64,000 nt of DNA from Marinobacterium alkalitolerans (GCF_017776525.1 NZ_JACVEW010000003.1:149566-213565), one strand, 5' to 3'. Counted from the stretch's first letter, positions 23,665-32,946 are shown. Translations and numbers: made by a program. The notes: generated by a model not told the origin, from the sequence alone.

Positions 23665-24830
23665 TAGCGGGGCACGTACTCGCGTTTATGATGGCTGATA
23701 CCGGCCAGCCGGAAGCGTCCGGTCGTACCCTCGGCAAAGCGGTGCTCCCCGCCATCGGTCGGGACCTGGTGGCGGTAGAGTTCAAGATACTCGTCGTGGC
23801 TGATCTCCTGACGGGCAGTCAGCATCTCGTGGTGGCGTGCTGCATGCAGGGCGTCACGATACCCCGGCACGACGGTGCCGGAGAAAAACTCGCCCACGCA
23901 GCCCGAGCCGTAGCTGAAAAAGCCGATCCGCTTACCGGACAGATCCTCTGCCGTGTTGTCCAGCAGCGAGGTCAGGCCGATATACATGGATGCCGTGTAG
24001 CTGTTGCCGATGGTGCGGTTATAGACCAGGGTCTTGTCGATCTGGGCGTTCTGCTGCTCGGCACTCAGCCCTGCCTTGTTGTGACGGACCAGCTGCTGAT
24101 GGGCCTTCTGTGCCATGCGACTGAACGGCAGGTGATAACAGAAATGGCTGAAGTCGCTGAAGGTCAGCGGGCTGACATAGCGGAAGTGATCCCAGGCCTT
24201 TTTCAGCGCTTTCAGGTAGATCTTGGTGGAATACTTGCCATCGACCAGCGCGGTAGAGCGGTAGTTGGGGCGCCAGAAGTCCATCACATCTTCGGCGTAG
24301 TTGCCCACTTCCGGATCGATGCTGACCAGACGCGGACTGGCGGTCACCATCATGGCAACGGCACCACAGCCCTGGGTGGCTTCGCCCGGCGTATCCAGGT
24401 CATAACGGGCGATATCCGATGCGATCACCAGGACTTTGGAATCCGGTTTGCGCGCCACCAGCGCACAGGCCATCTGCAGGGCAGCAGTGGCGCTGTAACA
24501 GGCCTGTTTCAACTCCACCACACGGCAGTTGTCGTTCAGGCCCAGCAGGCGGTGCACGTATATACCCGCGGCCTTGGACTGATCAATGCCGGTTTCGGTT
24601 GCAAACATCAGGGTCGAAACGCCCTCGGTGCCGGCGGATTCGATCAACGGCAGGGCAGCATTGGCCGCCATGGTCACCACGTCCTCATCAGGCGCAGCCA
24701 TGCCCATCTTTTCCTGACCGATACCGGTGTAATACTTGTCGGGATCCGTGCCCTGAACCTCTGCCAGCGTTTTCAGATCGAGAAAGTAGTTGGAGGTGTA
24801 AAAGCTGATTTCGTCAATACCAACGGACAT
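23664..24830 (-). CDS. mvaS: Hydroxymethylglutaryl-CoA synthase
   Basis: MvaS condenses acetyl-CoA with acetoacetyl-CoA to HMG-CoA. The 388-residue thiolase-fold protein has the bacterial family start MSVGIDEISFYTSNYFLDL, catalytic Glu79 (FATETG), nucleophile Cys111 (KQACYSAT) and the His region FCYHLPFSRMAQKAH. The length matches bacterial HMG-CoA synthases. It lies 15 nt after the type 2 isomerase gene in the operon. Confidence 0.97.
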   Translation of the reverse strand: MSVGIDEISFYTSNYFLDLKTLAEVQGTDPDKYYTGIGQEKMGMAAPDEDVVTMAANAALPLIESAGTEGVSTLMFATETGIDQSKAAGIYVHRLLGLNDNCRVVELKQACYSATAALQMACALVARKPDSKVLVIASDIARYDLDTPGEATQGCGAVAMMVTASPRLVSIDPEVGNYAEDVMDFWRPNYRSTALVDGKYSTKIYLKALKKAWDHFRYVSPLTFSDFSHFCYHLPFSRMAQKAHQQLVRHNKAGLSAEQQNAQIDKTLVYNRTIGNSYTASMYIGLTSLLDNTAEDLSGKRIGFFSYGSGCVGEFFSGTVVPGYRDALHAARHHEMLTARQEISHDEYLELYRHQVPTDGGEHRFAEGTTGRFRLAGISHHKREYVPR

Positions 24831-24845
24831 AGGTGACCTGGGTCC

Positions 24846-25874
24846 TCAACGCTCTTCCACAATAAGCGCAGTGTTTCGGAACAGCGCCGATATATCCGGC
24901 GTACCGAGCAGAAACATCGCAGTGATAAATTCCCGCCGCAGTCGTTCTATCGCCTCGACCACGGCTTCGGCAGATTCCATCGCCGGCTTCAGCAGGGGCG
25001 CTGCCATGCCGCACAGCGAGGCGCCGAGTATAACAGACTTGGCCATATCAATCCCATCTCTGAGGCCGCCGCTGGCAATGAGCGTGGCCCGGTCCTGGAA
25101 TGCAGCCGCCTGCTTGAGTGCCAGTGGCGTCGGCAGCCCCCAGTCCTGAAAGCGCACACCAATATCGCTGCTGTCATGACGGCGATGGTGTTCAATACGG
25201 CTCCAGGAGGTACCGCCGGTTCCTGCCAGGTCAAAGTGCGTGACCCCCTGCTCAAGCCCCAGTGCAATATCGGCCGGTGACAGACCCGCTCCCACCTCTT
25301 TCAGCAGCACGGGCACGCTCAGGTGCTCACGCACGGCCCCGATCTTCTCGGCTACGCCGCGAAAGTCCGTATCGCCTTCGGGCTGAACCGCCTCCTGCAA
25401 GGGGTTGAGGTGAAAGTAGAGCCCATCGGCACCCAACACATCGACGGCGCGCTGGCACTTGTCCAGATCAAAGCCGTAATTGAGCTGCACGCCGCCCACA
25501 TTGCTAATCAGCACAGTGCTGGGGGCATGTTCACGCAGCGCAAAACTGGCTTCTGCCTGCGGATGGGTAAACATGACCCGCTGAGAGCCGACAGCCATGG
25601 CCACACCACAACACTCGGCAGCCCGGGCCAGATTGATATTGATGCTGCGCACCAGTTCATGATCCCCGCCCGTCATGGAGGAGATCAGCAGGGGGAAGCT
25701 CAGTGTCTTGCCCAGAAAGCGCACGCGCGGATCTATCTGATCGAGCGCCACTTCGGGCAGGGCCCGGTTGGTCAGCAGAATACGATCGAACCAGCGCGCG
25801 TTGCGGTCGGTGTCAGGATCACGCTCGATCGCACGAATATGCTCGATTTTGCGCTCGTTGGTCGGGTCGGTCAT
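24846..25874 (-). CDS. fni: Type 2 isopentenyl-diphosphate delta-isomerase (FMN)
   Basis: This flavoenzyme interconverts isopentenyl and dimethylallyl diphosphate. The 342-residue TIM-barrel protein has the family pattern NERKIEHIRA, SSMTGG, the substrate loop HLNPLQEAVQPEGD and flavin-binding segments DLAGTGGTSWSRIE and ASGGLRDGID. It starts inside the mvaA stop (ATGA overlap). Type 2 isomerases typically accompany the mevalonate pathway in bacteria. Confidence 0.96.
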   Translation of the reverse strand: MTDPTNERKIEHIRAIERDPDTDRNARWFDRILLTNRALPEVALDQIDPRVRFLGKTLSFPLLISSMTGGDHELVRSININLARAAECCGVAMAVGSQRVMFTHPQAEASFALREHAPSTVLISNVGGVQLNYGFDLDKCQRAVDVLGADGLYFHLNPLQEAVQPEGDTDFRGVAEKIGAVREHLSVPVLLKEVGAGLSPADIALGLEQGVTHFDLAGTGGTSWSRIEHHRRHDSSDIGVRFQDWGLPTPLALKQAAAFQDRATLIASGGLRDGIDMAKSVILGASLCGMAAPLLKPAMESAEAVVEAIERLRREFITAMFLLGTPDISALFRNTALIVEER

Positions 25875-26911
25875 GACCGCTCCAGCTTGATATGGGCTTC
25901 CATCAGCTCACCCGGGTTGGTTTGCGCGGCCAGCAGGGAGAGCTCGCCGCAGAGCACCGTTGCTGCACAGATGGCCGCCAAACGCCTTGCATTGGCGCCG
26001 GGCTCGCGTTCATCACGGCACCCCAGACGCTGCAGATTTTCTTCAACGAAATCGATGCCCTTGCCATTACCAACCGACCCCATGATCAGGTTGGGCAGTG
26101 TGCAGGAGAAGTACAGATCCCCCTCACGCACCTCTGCGTGGACCACTCCCTGAGAGCCTTCGATGATGTTGGCCGCATCCTGGCCCGTGGCCAGGTAGAA
26201 GGCCAGCAGCATATTGGCGTAGTGGGCATTGGCGCTGCGCAAGCCACCCGCCATCAGGGTGCCTATAAGGTTTTTCTTGATATTCAGATCAACCACTTTT
26301 TCCGGCGTGGTCTTCAAGCGGCGCTCGCAGACATCACGCGGGATCAGAATTTCACTGACCACATACTTGCCGCGCCCCAGAATACCGTTGACGGCGGTCG
26401 CCTTCTTGTCCGAGCAGTAGTTGGCCGAAATGGAGCTGTACCTGAGCTGCGGGTACTGTGACAGGACCCAGGGAATCAGCTTGTCTGCCGCATTGGTCAC
26501 CATGTTGTGACCCGATGCATCCCCGGTGGTGAACTCCAGGCGCAGGTAGATCAGGTTCCCCACAATCTGGCTGTGCATGTCGATCAGGTTGGCAAAACGG
26601 CTGCTGGTGGATACGACCGCATTGAGTTCGTCCTTGCGGGATTTGATCGACTCCAGTGCCTGATGTGCCGCCAGAGCATCTTCCGCCTCCAGCAGGATGG
26701 AGCGGGTCATGCGCTCATCCACGACCGTGGTGACAATCCCCTTCTCGGTCAGCATGGAGACGCGGGCACCACGCCCGACCGAAGGCCAGAGAGGTGTCTC
26801 GTAGGTCGCCAGCGGTACGCTGAGACTTTCGTCCACCAGGTGGCCGCTGATCTTGAGCGGGCCAACCCAACGCATCGGGATCGGCGCTTGCAGTATTTTG
26901 TGTGATTTCAT
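25871..26911 (-). CDS. mvaA: Hydroxymethylglutaryl-CoA reductase
   Basis: The enzyme reduces HMG-CoA to mevalonate. The 346-residue protein shows TTGDASGHNMV, the catalytic Lys region NYCSDKKATAVN, GTLMAGGLRSANAHYANM and SCTLPNLIMGSVGNGKG. The last segment is closer to class I (archaeal/eukaryotic-like) reductases than to the class II Pseudomonas mevalonii type, by my reading of motifs. The start at 26911 follows AAAGGA; a longer reading adds residues that run back into the terminator hairpin. It is the first gene of the operon. Confidence 0.95.
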   Translation of the reverse strand: MKSHKILQAPIPMRWVGPLKISGHLVDESLSVPLATYETPLWPSVGRGARVSMLTEKGIVTTVVDERMTRSILLEAEDALAAHQALESIKSRKDELNAVVSTSSRFANLIDMHSQIVGNLIYLRLEFTTGDASGHNMVTNAADKLIPWVLSQYPQLRYSSISANYCSDKKATAVNGILGRGKYVVSEILIPRDVCERRLKTTPEKVVDLNIKKNLIGTLMAGGLRSANAHYANMLLAFYLATGQDAANIIEGSQGVVHAEVREGDLYFSCTLPNLIMGSVGNGKGIDFVEENLQRLGCRDEREPGANARRLAAICAATVLCGELSLLAAQTNPGELMEAHIKLERS

Positions 26912-26930
26912 GCGTGGCGCGTCCTTTGAA

Positions 26931-26962
26931 TAAAAAAGGGCTGCCCGCACGGCAACCCTTTC
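26931..26962 (-). terminator. Intrinsic terminator 20 nt upstream of mvaA
   Basis: Read on the minus strand, AAAGGGTTGCC and GGCAGCCCTTT form an 11-pair stem with one G-U pair and a short GC-rich loop, followed by a run of T. It terminates the type I secretion operon that ends at 27015. Because the T-run ends only 20 nt before the mvaA ATG, any mvaA promoter upstream would place this hairpin in the mvaA leader. Confidence 0.8.
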
Positions 26963-26984
26963 AAGAGGCCTCAGATGGCGCAGG

Positions 26985-27014
26985 ATTTTAAGCTACCCGC
27001 GCCAAGTGATGCAA
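26985..27014 (-). promoter_or_regulatory. Candidate promoter of the mevalonate operon
   Basis: On the minus strand TTGCAT (27014-27009), an 18-nt spacer and TAAAAT (26990-26985) form a plausible sigma-70 promoter directly after the tolC-like stop codon. The predicted start near 26978 lies upstream of the terminator hairpin, giving a 68-nt mvaA leader that contains it. Confidence 0.5.
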
Positions 27015-28361
27015 TTATTGGCCGCTATCGGCCATTTCCATACCCGCTTCTTCGGTAATCATCGGTTCACCCACTTCCGGAACCGATACTTCCAGTGCTT
27101 CCAGCAACTCACCGGTGCCGGTCAGAATCCGCAGCTTGGCAATCTCGGAGTCGATGCGTGCTTCTGCCAGCTGGTTCTTGGCCGAGAACACCTCGTTCTC
27201 GGTATCCAGCAGGTCGAGCAGCGAACGCTGACCGATGTCGAACTGTTTCTGGTAGGAGTTGCGCGTGTCTTCACTGGAGATCACGTGGCGCTCAAGATGC
27301 TCCAGCTGACGCTGCAGAATCTCGTAGGCGTTCCAGGACAGCTCAACACTTTCACGGATCTGGCGGCGGGCATCACGCTGAATCGCCTGCGCTTCGCCGA
27401 TCTGGTATTCGGTCTGGCGGATACGCGCCTTGTCGGCACCACCGTTGAACAGGTTGTAGCGCAGACGCAGCATGGCGGTCAGGTCTTCATCATCACCCGG
27501 CGTGCCGTCGATGTTTTCATCCCAGCGACGCTCCACCTCAAAGTCCAGACGCGGGTACATCCGGCTCTTGGCCGCATCCCGCTGTGCCATGGCCGCTTCC
27601 ACATCGTATTGAGCCAGGGCTGCAACCGGCTGCATCGCCAGGCCCTTTTCCACTGCCTGCTCAAGCGTCTCCGGCAACATCAGTGTGCTGCTGTCGAACG
27701 CCTCCAGATCTTCCGGTGCCGCTTCACCCACGACGCGCAGGTAGGTCGCCTTGGCATCGCGCAGGTTGTTATCCGCTACCAGCATATTTACTTCAGCCAG
27801 CGCCAGACGGCCTTCTGCCTGCTGAATGGATGCCAGAGTCCCCATACCGGATTCGGAGCGGCGCTTGATCTGGTCATAAATCTTGACGTGGTTGTAGAGG
27901 CTTTCCTTGGCCAGCTCCAGCAACTGCTCACGGCGCTGAACTTCCAGATACGCCCGGCTGGCCTCCAGCACATAGCGCTGCGCCTGATCCTTCAGACCGC
28001 TGGCGCGGGAGGCGGCACGCGCCTGCTGACGCTTGACTTCGCTGCTGGTGGCAAATCCGTCAAAAATCATCTGGTTCAGATTAAGACGCGCTTCACGGCG
28101 GTTCAGCTCCACATCCTGGGCCCCGTTTTCCTTGTCCGTCCACTCATAGCCGTAGCCCAGTGTGGCATCCAGGGTCGGGTAATAGCCGGCCTTGGCCTGA
28201 CGGATCTCTTGCATCACGGCCGCGTAGTTATGCAGGGCTTGCTGCACTTGCGGGTTCTGTTCGATATTGTCAGCCACGACTTCCTGTAAGGTGGCAGCCG
28301 CTGCCCAGCCTGAAAAGCCCACACCCAGGGCGAGGCCCAGAATGGAGTGCTTAATGTTCAT
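27015..28361 (-). CDS. TolC-family outer membrane protein of a type I secretion system (LapE-like)
   Basis: The 448-residue protein has a signal peptide (residues 1-22, cleavage after WAAAA) and the two-repeat coiled-coil structure of TolC-type exit ducts, with the typical NPQVQQALHNYAAV start and LLDLLDTENEVFSAKNQL near the end. It forms the outer membrane channel for the HlyD and ABC proteins encoded upstream. It overlaps the LuxR gene by 11 nt and is last in the operon, just before a terminator. Confidence 0.92.
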   Translation of the reverse strand: MNIKHSILGLALGVGFSGWAAAATLQEVVADNIEQNPQVQQALHNYAAVMQEIRQAKAGYYPTLDATLGYGYEWTDKENGAQDVELNRREARLNLNQMIFDGFATSSEVKRQQARAASRASGLKDQAQRYVLEASRAYLEVQRREQLLELAKESLYNHVKIYDQIKRRSESGMGTLASIQQAEGRLALAEVNMLVADNNLRDAKATYLRVVGEAAPEDLEAFDSSTLMLPETLEQAVEKGLAMQPVAALAQYDVEAAMAQRDAAKSRMYPRLDFEVERRWDENIDGTPGDDEDLTAMLRLRYNLFNGGADKARIRQTEYQIGEAQAIQRDARRQIRESVELSWNAYEILQRQLEHLERHVISSEDTRNSYQKQFDIGQRSLLDLLDTENEVFSAKNQLAEARIDSEIAKLRILTGTGELLEALEVSVPEVGEPMITEEAGMEMADSGQ

Positions 28362-28989
28362 ATCCCTGCTCCTGCTCAATCATGTTAAGCGGCTGTGTAC
28401 CGCTCAGTCTTAAAATTAGCTCAACCCTGTCCTGCACGCCTGCTTTTTCCAGAATAGAGCTTACGTGCGCCTTGACGGTCCGTTCAGTGATGGCCAGTTC
28501 ACGTGCAATCACCTTGTTACCCTTGCCCTGAGCCAGCTCCGTCAGAACTTCCAGCTCACGCTGGCTCAGCCCCCAGTCGGCTGTTTCAAGCTGAAGGTTG
28601 CTGGGTCGGTGCAGCAGGCGCTTGAGCAGCCGCTGCATCAACTCAGGCAGTATCCAAAGATCCCCTCGGTCGACCGTTTTCACCACCTCCGGCAGCAGCT
28701 CAGGCTGCATGAAGGTGTTGGCGTAGCCATATACTCCCTGCCGCAGCAGCTCTTCGCCCTCTTCCAGCCGGGGTTCGTCAACCAGTGCCACAACGCGGTG
28801 GGCCGCAGCATCTGCCAGACACGCTGTTCTGGCCTCTCCTTCCAGTGCACTCCAGTGCACCAGTACAACGTCGTCCGACCGGATATTCACACCGGGCTCC
28901 AGCCGCTGTGCCGGCTCACCGGCCCGCGCCAATGCCTCTTTCCAGCGCTGCTCAAGATCATGCCGTTTGACGTTCATCAACACCGTCAT
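28351..28989 (-). CDS. LuxR/NarL-type transcriptional regulator embedded in the secretion operon
   Basis: The 212-residue protein has a C-terminal LuxR helix-turn-helix (LSQRELEVLTELAQGKGNKV to VQDRVELILRL, about 143-195). The N-terminal 120 residues resemble a receiver fold (VVLVHWSALEGE, VVALVDEPRLEEGEELLRQG) but lack a clear phosphorylation Asp, so it may be a pseudo-receiver. GGAG precedes the ATG, which lies one base after the HlyD stop. It probably controls this secretion system or its adhesin substrate. Confidence 0.85.
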   Translation of the reverse strand: MTVLMNVKRHDLEQRWKEALARAGEPAQRLEPGVNIRSDDVVLVHWSALEGEARTACLADAAAHRVVALVDEPRLEEGEELLRQGVYGYANTFMQPELLPEVVKTVDRGDLWILPELMQRLLKRLLHRPSNLQLETADWGLSQRELEVLTELAQGKGNKVIARELAITERTVKAHVSSILEKAGVQDRVELILRLSGTQPLNMIEQEQGYEH

Positions 28990-28990
28990 G

Positions 28991-30325
28991 TTATCGCTCC
29001 GTAAGCGCGCGCTCTTTGGCCCGGTTGATCGGCTTGAGCAGATACTGCATGACGGTCTTCTTACCCGTCAGAATATCTGCACTGACAGTCATGCCGGCCA
29101 TCAGGGGCAAGGGCGCTTCCTCCGTCCCAAGATAAGGGCGCTCTGTTTCCAGGCGAACCAGGTAGTAAGGTACCTTGGCCTCCTGATCCATAATGGTGCC
29201 CGGCGATATGAACACCACCTCGGCATCCATGCCGCCATAAATGGCAAAATCATAGGCGCTGATTTTCACAACCGCCGGCTGCCCCAGCCGAATATTGGCA
29301 ATATCCGACGGTTTTATCCGAGCCTCCACCAGCAGCTTGTCTTCACGCGGCACGATGCTCAGCAAGGGATCACCCGGCTTGACCACCCCGCCGATGGTAT
29401 TGATCATCAGCTGCTTGACCGTACCCTTGATCGGCGCGCGCACTTCCGTACGGCTGATTCGGTCTTGCATCCCGGTCAACGCCTGCTCCATGCGCACCTG
29501 CTCCGGCACCACTTCATTCAACTCACTGCGTGCCCGGTTGCGAAACTGCAGCTCCATCTCCTGCATGCGTTCCTGTATCTCGGCAATGGACGACTCTATT
29601 CGCGGCACGCTCAATTCAATCGAGGAGATTTCGCCCCGCAGGTCATTCACCTGACGCCGCAGCCGCAGGTACTCCACCTCTGAAATGACGCCCTCCTTGA
29701 CCAGCGGCTCGCTGATGCGCAGCTCTCGCAGCAGCAGACCCAGGCTGCGCTTGAGCTGGTCAATTTTGCTCTGTGCCTCAACCAGTTCCTGTTCGCGCTG
29801 TTCACGCTGCTGCTCCAGCACGGACAGGTTGCTTTTCAACTCGGTCTCACGCGAGCGAAACAGCTGTCGCTCCTGCTCAATCAGGCTGACAAACTCGGAC
29901 GGAAACTCTTCCGAAACCGTAAACTCCGTGCCCGAAGCCTCGGCCATCAAGCGCGCCGAGCGCGCCTTCAACTCCCAGCGGCGCACCTGGTTTTCCTTGA
30001 ACGAGCTGGCAAAGCGCTTGTCTTCGATGCGCATCAGCACATCGCCCTGTTCGACCAACTCACCTTCGCGCACCAGTATTTCAGAAATAATACCGCCTTC
30101 CAGGTTTTGCACGATCTGCAACTGATGCGAGGGGATGATCTCGCCTTCACCGCGCGCGATCTCATCCAGTTCTGCCCAGTTGGCCCAGACAATGGCCAAC
30201 AGCATGAACAGGCCGCCCGCCCACAGCAGCAGGCTGGCCCCTCGGGGCACCTGCTCCAGCATCGCTTCGCTGATACTGGAAGCGTAGCGTATATCCTCCG
30301 GGTACGAGAGATTCGTCTTGCCCAT
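28991..30325 (-). CDS. HlyD-family membrane fusion protein (LapC-like)
   Basis: The 444-residue periplasmic adaptor has a short cytosolic N-terminus, one membrane helix (about 30-48, LLLWAGGLFMLLAIVWANW), a lipoyl/barrel-sandwich half (IVQNLEGGIISEILVREGELV), a long coiled coil (about 120-285) and the second lipoyl half (VRAPIKGTVKQL). It links the inner membrane ABC exporter to the TolC-like duct. It is separated from the ABC gene by one base. Confidence 0.95.
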   Translation of the reverse strand: MGKTNLSYPEDIRYASSISEAMLEQVPRGASLLLWAGGLFMLLAIVWANWAELDEIARGEGEIIPSHQLQIVQNLEGGIISEILVREGELVEQGDVLMRIEDKRFASSFKENQVRRWELKARSARLMAEASGTEFTVSEEFPSEFVSLIEQERQLFRSRETELKSNLSVLEQQREQREQELVEAQSKIDQLKRSLGLLLRELRISEPLVKEGVISEVEYLRLRRQVNDLRGEISSIELSVPRIESSIAEIQERMQEMELQFRNRARSELNEVVPEQVRMEQALTGMQDRISRTEVRAPIKGTVKQLMINTIGGVVKPGDPLLSIVPREDKLLVEARIKPSDIANIRLGQPAVVKISAYDFAIYGGMDAEVVFISPGTIMDQEAKVPYYLVRLETERPYLGTEEAPLPLMAGMTVSADILTGKKTVMQYLLKPINRAKERALTER

Positions 30326-30326
30326 C

Positions 30327-32447
30327 TTAGCGCCTCACCTGCAAACGGCCCTGTTTGAGGGCTTCCAGCACACTGTCCTTGGGGCCGTCCGCCACGATGC
30401 GACCACCGTCCACCACAATTAATCGATCCACCAGGTCCAGCAGTGACATCTTGTGTGTCACCATCAGCACCGTTTTTTCACCGATGAATGATTTGAGCTG
30501 ACGGCGCAGGGCATCCTCGGAGGCGTTATCCATGGAGTTGCTGGGCTCGTCCAGAATCAGGATGGACGGATCGTGCAGCAGGGCTCGGGCCAGGGCCACC
30601 GATTGACGCTGCCCACCCGAGAGCGCACTGCCCCGCTCACCCACCGGCATATCGAAGCCAAGAGGATGTTTGTTGACGAAGGACTCCACACCCGCCAGCC
30701 GGGCCGCTTTCAGAATTTGCTCGTCGCTTGCCTGCGGCAGACCAATGGTGATGTTGTCACGCACGGTACCGGCAAACAGCATGACATCCTGAGGTACATA
30801 ACCGATGCAGCGCCTCAGGTCCGAAGGCGCAATCTGGTTCATGTCGATGCCATCAATTTCAATCGCACCGGATGTGGGGCGATAGAGCCCCAGCAACAGC
30901 TTCTGAATACTGCTTTTGCCGGAACCTATCCGCCCGATCAGTGCGACCTTTTCGCCCGCCTGTAACCGGAAAGAGAGCTTGTGCAGCGCACCGTACTCGG
31001 TGCCGGGGTAGGTAAAGTCGACCTCTTTGAGCTCAATACCGCCTTTGAGGTCGGGGCGGTGGATGTAACGGCGTTCACCGTCATATTCATCCGGCAACTG
31101 CATGATCTCATCCAGCGTTTTCAACGCCTTCAGGGATTGCTCATAGTTGGCAATGAGACTGGCCACCTGAGCCAGAGGCGCAATGGCACGGCCGCTCAAG
31201 ATGACACAGGCAATCAAGCCACCCATCGAAAGGGTCTGGTCCATGATCATGTAGACCCCGAAAATCACCAGCAGAACCGACGCCAGCTGTTGCACGAAGC
31301 CGGCCACACTGACGACGGATGACGAGAGCATCCGTGAGCGCAGGCCCCAGCGAGCGATATAGCCCACCGACTCTTCCCAGCGCCCCTGCATCGGGCTGGC
31401 GGCACGCTGGGTCTTGAGCGTTTCCATCGCGGTGAGCGACTCAACCAGCGTGCCGTTCTTCTGCGCCGTAGAGCTGAAGGTGCGCTCGATCGAGCGACGC
31501 AGGGAAGGCTTCACCATCAGGGCATAGATGAGAATGATGGGAATAGCGGCCGCCGGTACCACCACCAGCGGACCACCGATCCAGCTGATGACCACCAGAA
31601 ACAGCAGCATGAAGGGAATGTCGATCAGAACGGTGTTGGTGGTCGAGCTGAGGAAGTTGCGAATACTGTCGAATTCACGCAGGTTGCTGGCGAAGGCGCC
31701 GACCGAAGCGGGCATGGCGTCGTAGCGCATGCCCATCACCTTCTCGAACAGCCGAGCGGACAGCAGCACATCAGACTTTTTACCGGCTATCTCGATGAAG
31801 TAAGCCCTCAGCATCTTGAGGCCAAAATCAAACAGGTAGACCACCAGCACCCCGGCCGCGAGCACCCAGAGGGTTTCTTCCGCGTGGTTGGGCACCACTC
31901 GGTCATAGACGTTCATCACGAACAGCGGGTTGGCCAGTACAAACAGGTTGATCAGCAGGGACGCCAGCAACACGTCTCGGTAGATACGCGCAGAACGCCA
32001 AAGCGTACCCCAGAACCAGTGTCCATCACGATCATCCAGCTCACGCCTTGAACCCTCACTCATCTGGAATTCCGGACGCATGAAGATGACATGCCCGGTG
32101 TAAAGCGCTTCCAGTTCTTGCAGAGGCATGCGCACAACACCACCGGTTTCCGGCTCGACGATCTCGGCCTCGCCGGCGTCCCGGTCCATGGACTGCAGAA
32201 TGCAGGCCTTTTCGTCTTTCAGCAGAATGACCGCGGGCAGCAACAGGGCCGCTATATCATTAAGCGGTCGCTCCACCAGCTTGGCTGCAAAACCGCCCCG
32301 GGAAGCCGCACGCAGAAAAAGTTTTGGGGTCAGCCGGCCATCCACGAGCGGAAGCCCATCAGTCAGCACCTGTGCTGAGACGGGTCGGTGGTTGTACTGA
32401 GTGAGCAGTACCAGGCAACTCAGAAGCGGGTCTTTATCAACATCCAT
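30327..32447 (-). CDS. Type I secretion ABC transporter with C39-like domain (LapB-like)
   Basis: The 706-residue exporter has an N-terminal C39-peptidase-like domain (1-130) in which the catalytic Cys position is Pro (DPLLSC). It therefore binds rather than cleaves substrate, as in RTX and adhesin exporters. A membrane domain (about 155-440) follows, then an intact ATPase: Walker A GRIGSGKSS (505-513), signature LSGGQ (609-613) and Walker B ILILDEP (629-635). It is the first gene of the minus-strand ABC-HlyD-LuxR-TolC operon. The substrate, probably a giant RTX/Lap-type adhesin, is not in this window. Confidence 0.95.
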   Translation of the reverse strand: MDVDKDPLLSCLVLLTQYNHRPVSAQVLTDGLPLVDGRLTPKLFLRAASRGGFAAKLVERPLNDIAALLLPAVILLKDEKACILQSMDRDAGEAEIVEPETGGVVRMPLQELEALYTGHVIFMRPEFQMSEGSRRELDDRDGHWFWGTLWRSARIYRDVLLASLLINLFVLANPLFVMNVYDRVVPNHAEETLWVLAAGVLVVYLFDFGLKMLRAYFIEIAGKKSDVLLSARLFEKVMGMRYDAMPASVGAFASNLREFDSIRNFLSSTTNTVLIDIPFMLLFLVVISWIGGPLVVVPAAAIPIILIYALMVKPSLRRSIERTFSSTAQKNGTLVESLTAMETLKTQRAASPMQGRWEESVGYIARWGLRSRMLSSSVVSVAGFVQQLASVLLVIFGVYMIMDQTLSMGGLIACVILSGRAIAPLAQVASLIANYEQSLKALKTLDEIMQLPDEYDGERRYIHRPDLKGGIELKEVDFTYPGTEYGALHKLSFRLQAGEKVALIGRIGSGKSSIQKLLLGLYRPTSGAIEIDGIDMNQIAPSDLRRCIGYVPQDVMLFAGTVRDNITIGLPQASDEQILKAARLAGVESFVNKHPLGFDMPVGERGSALSGGQRQSVALARALLHDPSILILDEPSNSMDNASEDALRRQLKSFIGEKTVLMVTHKMSLLDLVDRLIVVDGGRIVADGPKDSVLEALKQGRLQVRR

Positions 32448-32577
32448 GCCGGCAATCCGAACAAAAACAACACTCTAACAAGTGTTTTAAATGGTTAAAA
32501 GCATTTCTGCCGGTTACATTCACGCAATCTCTGGCTACACTGCTTTCAGGAATTCAGCATAGATCAGGTTGACTTAA

Positions 32578-32946
32578 ATGCTATTTGCACTGAGAGACGA
32601 GTCGGGCAACATCACGGCCCTGACTGATCGCAACATACCGGGCGCGACTGCAGTGGATGCAGCCGATCCCGAGGTCCTGTCATTCCTGTCTCTGGACGCG
32701 TCCGCCATGGCCAGCGCCACCGACTTTCTGGAAGACTCCGACCTTTCCACGATCCGTATTCTGGAAGACCTGGTCGACACGCTGGTGGACCGACAGGTCA
32801 TTCGCTTCACTGACCTGCCCCCTCCCGCACAGCGCAAACTGCTGAGCCGTAAGGTCGCTCGTACGTTGAACAGTGATGAGGACGACAGGTTTGAGAGCGT
32901 CGAGGAGGACAAGCTGTTTCTGCACGACGAGGATCAGCTGTTCTGA
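32578..32946 (+). CDS. Small acidic conserved protein next to the type I secretion genes
   Basis: The 122-residue protein is acidic and soluble, with LEDLVDTLVDRQVIRFTDLPPPAQRKLLSRK in its centre (read as two short pieces). This is the hallmark of a small pseudomonad family of unknown function, sometimes misnamed after tryptophan synthase. Its end overlaps the end of the convergent receiver-TPR gene by 13 bases. The family is recognised from the core motif; the function is unknown. Confidence 0.75.
   Translation: MLFALRDESGNITALTDRNIPGATAVDAADPEVLSFLSLDASAMASATDFLEDSDLSTIRILEDLVDTLVDRQVIRFTDLPPPAQRKLLSRKVARTLNSDEDDRFESVEEDKLFLHDEDQLF

Noticed and set aside
23646..24836. Open frame of 396 codons opposite mvaS
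   Set aside because: Antisense shadow; catalytic Glu, Cys and His of HMG-CoA synthase are on the minus strand.
27006..28289. Open frame of 427 codons opposite the TolC-like gene
   Set aside because: Antisense shadow; the signal peptide and repeats of the TolC family are on the minus strand.
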